Positions 21,606 to 22,089 of a stretch of 22,089 bases of DNA are shown here, one piece after another (the first letter of the stretch is position 1; the number at the start of each line of letters is the position of its first letter). A program made the position numbers and the translations under genes. The stretch lies in contig NZ_DITB01000080.1 of assembly GCF_002422095.1 (NCBI RefSeq), positions 3,744-25,832 of the forward strand, read 5' to 3'. The stretch comes from Flavobacterium sp. UBA6195. GTDB lineage: Bacteria; Bacteroidota; Bacteroidia; Flavobacteriales; Flavobacteriaceae. The notes under the pieces are model-generated. The model saw only the letters and a list, made by a program, of their open reading frames with translations, was not told where the DNA came from and ran no database searches.

Positions 21606-22019
21606 AAACAAAAGGTTCCTGTGTCAACAATAATGACAAAAAACGTAGTAAAGTTAAATTTATCAGATGATTTAACTAAAGCCGAAATGCTATTTAAAAA
21701 GCATCACATACGACACATTCCTGTTGTTTATAGTAACAAAATTGTAGGGATGTTAAGTTATACCGATCTTTTACGAATCTCTTTTGCTGATGCAATTGAT
21801 GACGAGGATGATGTAGATACAACAGTTTATAATATGTTTACCGTAGAACAAGTTATGGCTAAAAAAATAGTTTCTATCTCTCCTGAAACAACAATTAAAG
21901 AAGCAGCCGAGATTTTAGCTAAAAAAGAATTTCATGCACTTCCTGTTTGTGAAGGTGAGTTATTGGTAGGGATAATTACGACAACAGATTTAATTAAATA
22001 TTTGATAAATCAATACTAA
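21603..22019 (+). CDS. Tandem CBS domain-containing protein
   Basis: A 138-residue cytoplasmic protein consisting of two CBS domains and nothing else. CBS1 spans about residues 8-62 (VSTIMTKNVVKLN through HIRHIPVVYSNKIVGMLSYTDLL) and CBS2 about residues 78-136 (VEQVMAKKIVSIS through HALPVCEGELLVGIITTTDLI), joined by an acidic linker with DAIDDEDDVDTT. Paired CBS domains (a Bateman module) usually bind adenine nucleotides or related ligands; the output partner is unknown because no catalytic domain is attached. The ATG is preceded by an unusually long (166-bp) intergenic region with several inverted repeats. The remaining 70 bp to the window end are AT-rich and show no gene. Confidence 0.88.
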   Translation: MKQKVPVSTIMTKNVVKLNLSDDLTKAEMLFKKHHIRHIPVVYSNKIVGMLSYTDLLRISFADAIDDEDDVDTTVYNMFTVEQVMAKKIVSISPETTIKEAAEILAKKEFHALPVCEGELLVGIITTTDLIKYLINQY

Positions 22020-22089
22020 TTTTGTAATAAATATAGTAATATTAGAAATAATTATTATTTTTATATCATTAATGTCCGATAAAAAATAA

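Noticed and set aside
22020..22089. AT-rich end of the window containing TGTCCGATAAAA
   Set aside because: No gene, terminator or inverted repeat can be supported, and the sequence is cut by the window edge.

Overview
The window is AT-rich chromosomal DNA from a member of the Bacteroidota, most likely Flavobacterium or a close relative. The evidence is gldB-gldC gliding genes next to nadE, promoters of the TAnnTTTG type, almost no Shine-Dalgarno sequences, an FtsZ with a very long C-terminal linker, and a MraY with the extra segment typical of the phylum. The species call is inference. No mobile element, CRISPR array, phage gene or foreign-looking island was seen.

Layout. At 76-882 (-) lies nadE, divergent from the gldB-gldC pair (963-2254, +). 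A perfect 13-bp-stem bidirectional terminator (2254-2283) separates gldC from a convergent minus-strand pair, an alpha/beta hydrolase followed by the ribosome-assembly GTPase engB (2298-3720). A roughly 325-bp intergenic region (3721-4046) holds the hydrolase promoter, a 17-bp palindrome and the promoter-operator of the division and cell wall (dcw) cluster. From 4047 to 19786 (+) runs an almost gapless dcw cluster: mraZ, rsmH, ftsL, ftsI, murE, mraY, murD, ftsW, murG, murC, ftsQ, ftsA, ftsZ, closed by an intrinsic terminator at 19812-19843. After it come a yqeY-type gene, a tRNA-Arg(TCG) with a strong terminator, an MtfA-like membrane zinc peptidase, and a two-CBS-domain protein with a structured leader.

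How the genes work together. MurC, MurD and MurE add L-Ala, D-Glu and (from the DNPR motif) meso-diaminopimelate to UDP-MurNAc. MraY and MurG make lipid I and lipid II. FtsW and FtsI polymerise and cross-link septal peptidoglycan. FtsL and FtsQ belong to the divisome, FtsA tethers FtsZ to the membrane, and FtsZ forms the ring. MraZ is the probable repressor of the whole unit. murF, ddl and murB are absent here and must lie elsewhere.

Most of the coding content is ordinary. The points worth a second look are regulatory: (i) three GTGGTA boxes exactly 10 bp apart over the -33 region of mraZ, the geometry of MraZ operators; (ii) a canonical AAGGAG in front of ftsZ, in a lineage whose ribosomes hide their anti-SD; (iii) a leader before the CBS gene whose start codon lies in a perfect 8-bp inverted repeat, below a promoter bracketed by another 8-bp inverted repeat; (iv) an FtsZ linker with a repeated module and two candidate docking peptides.
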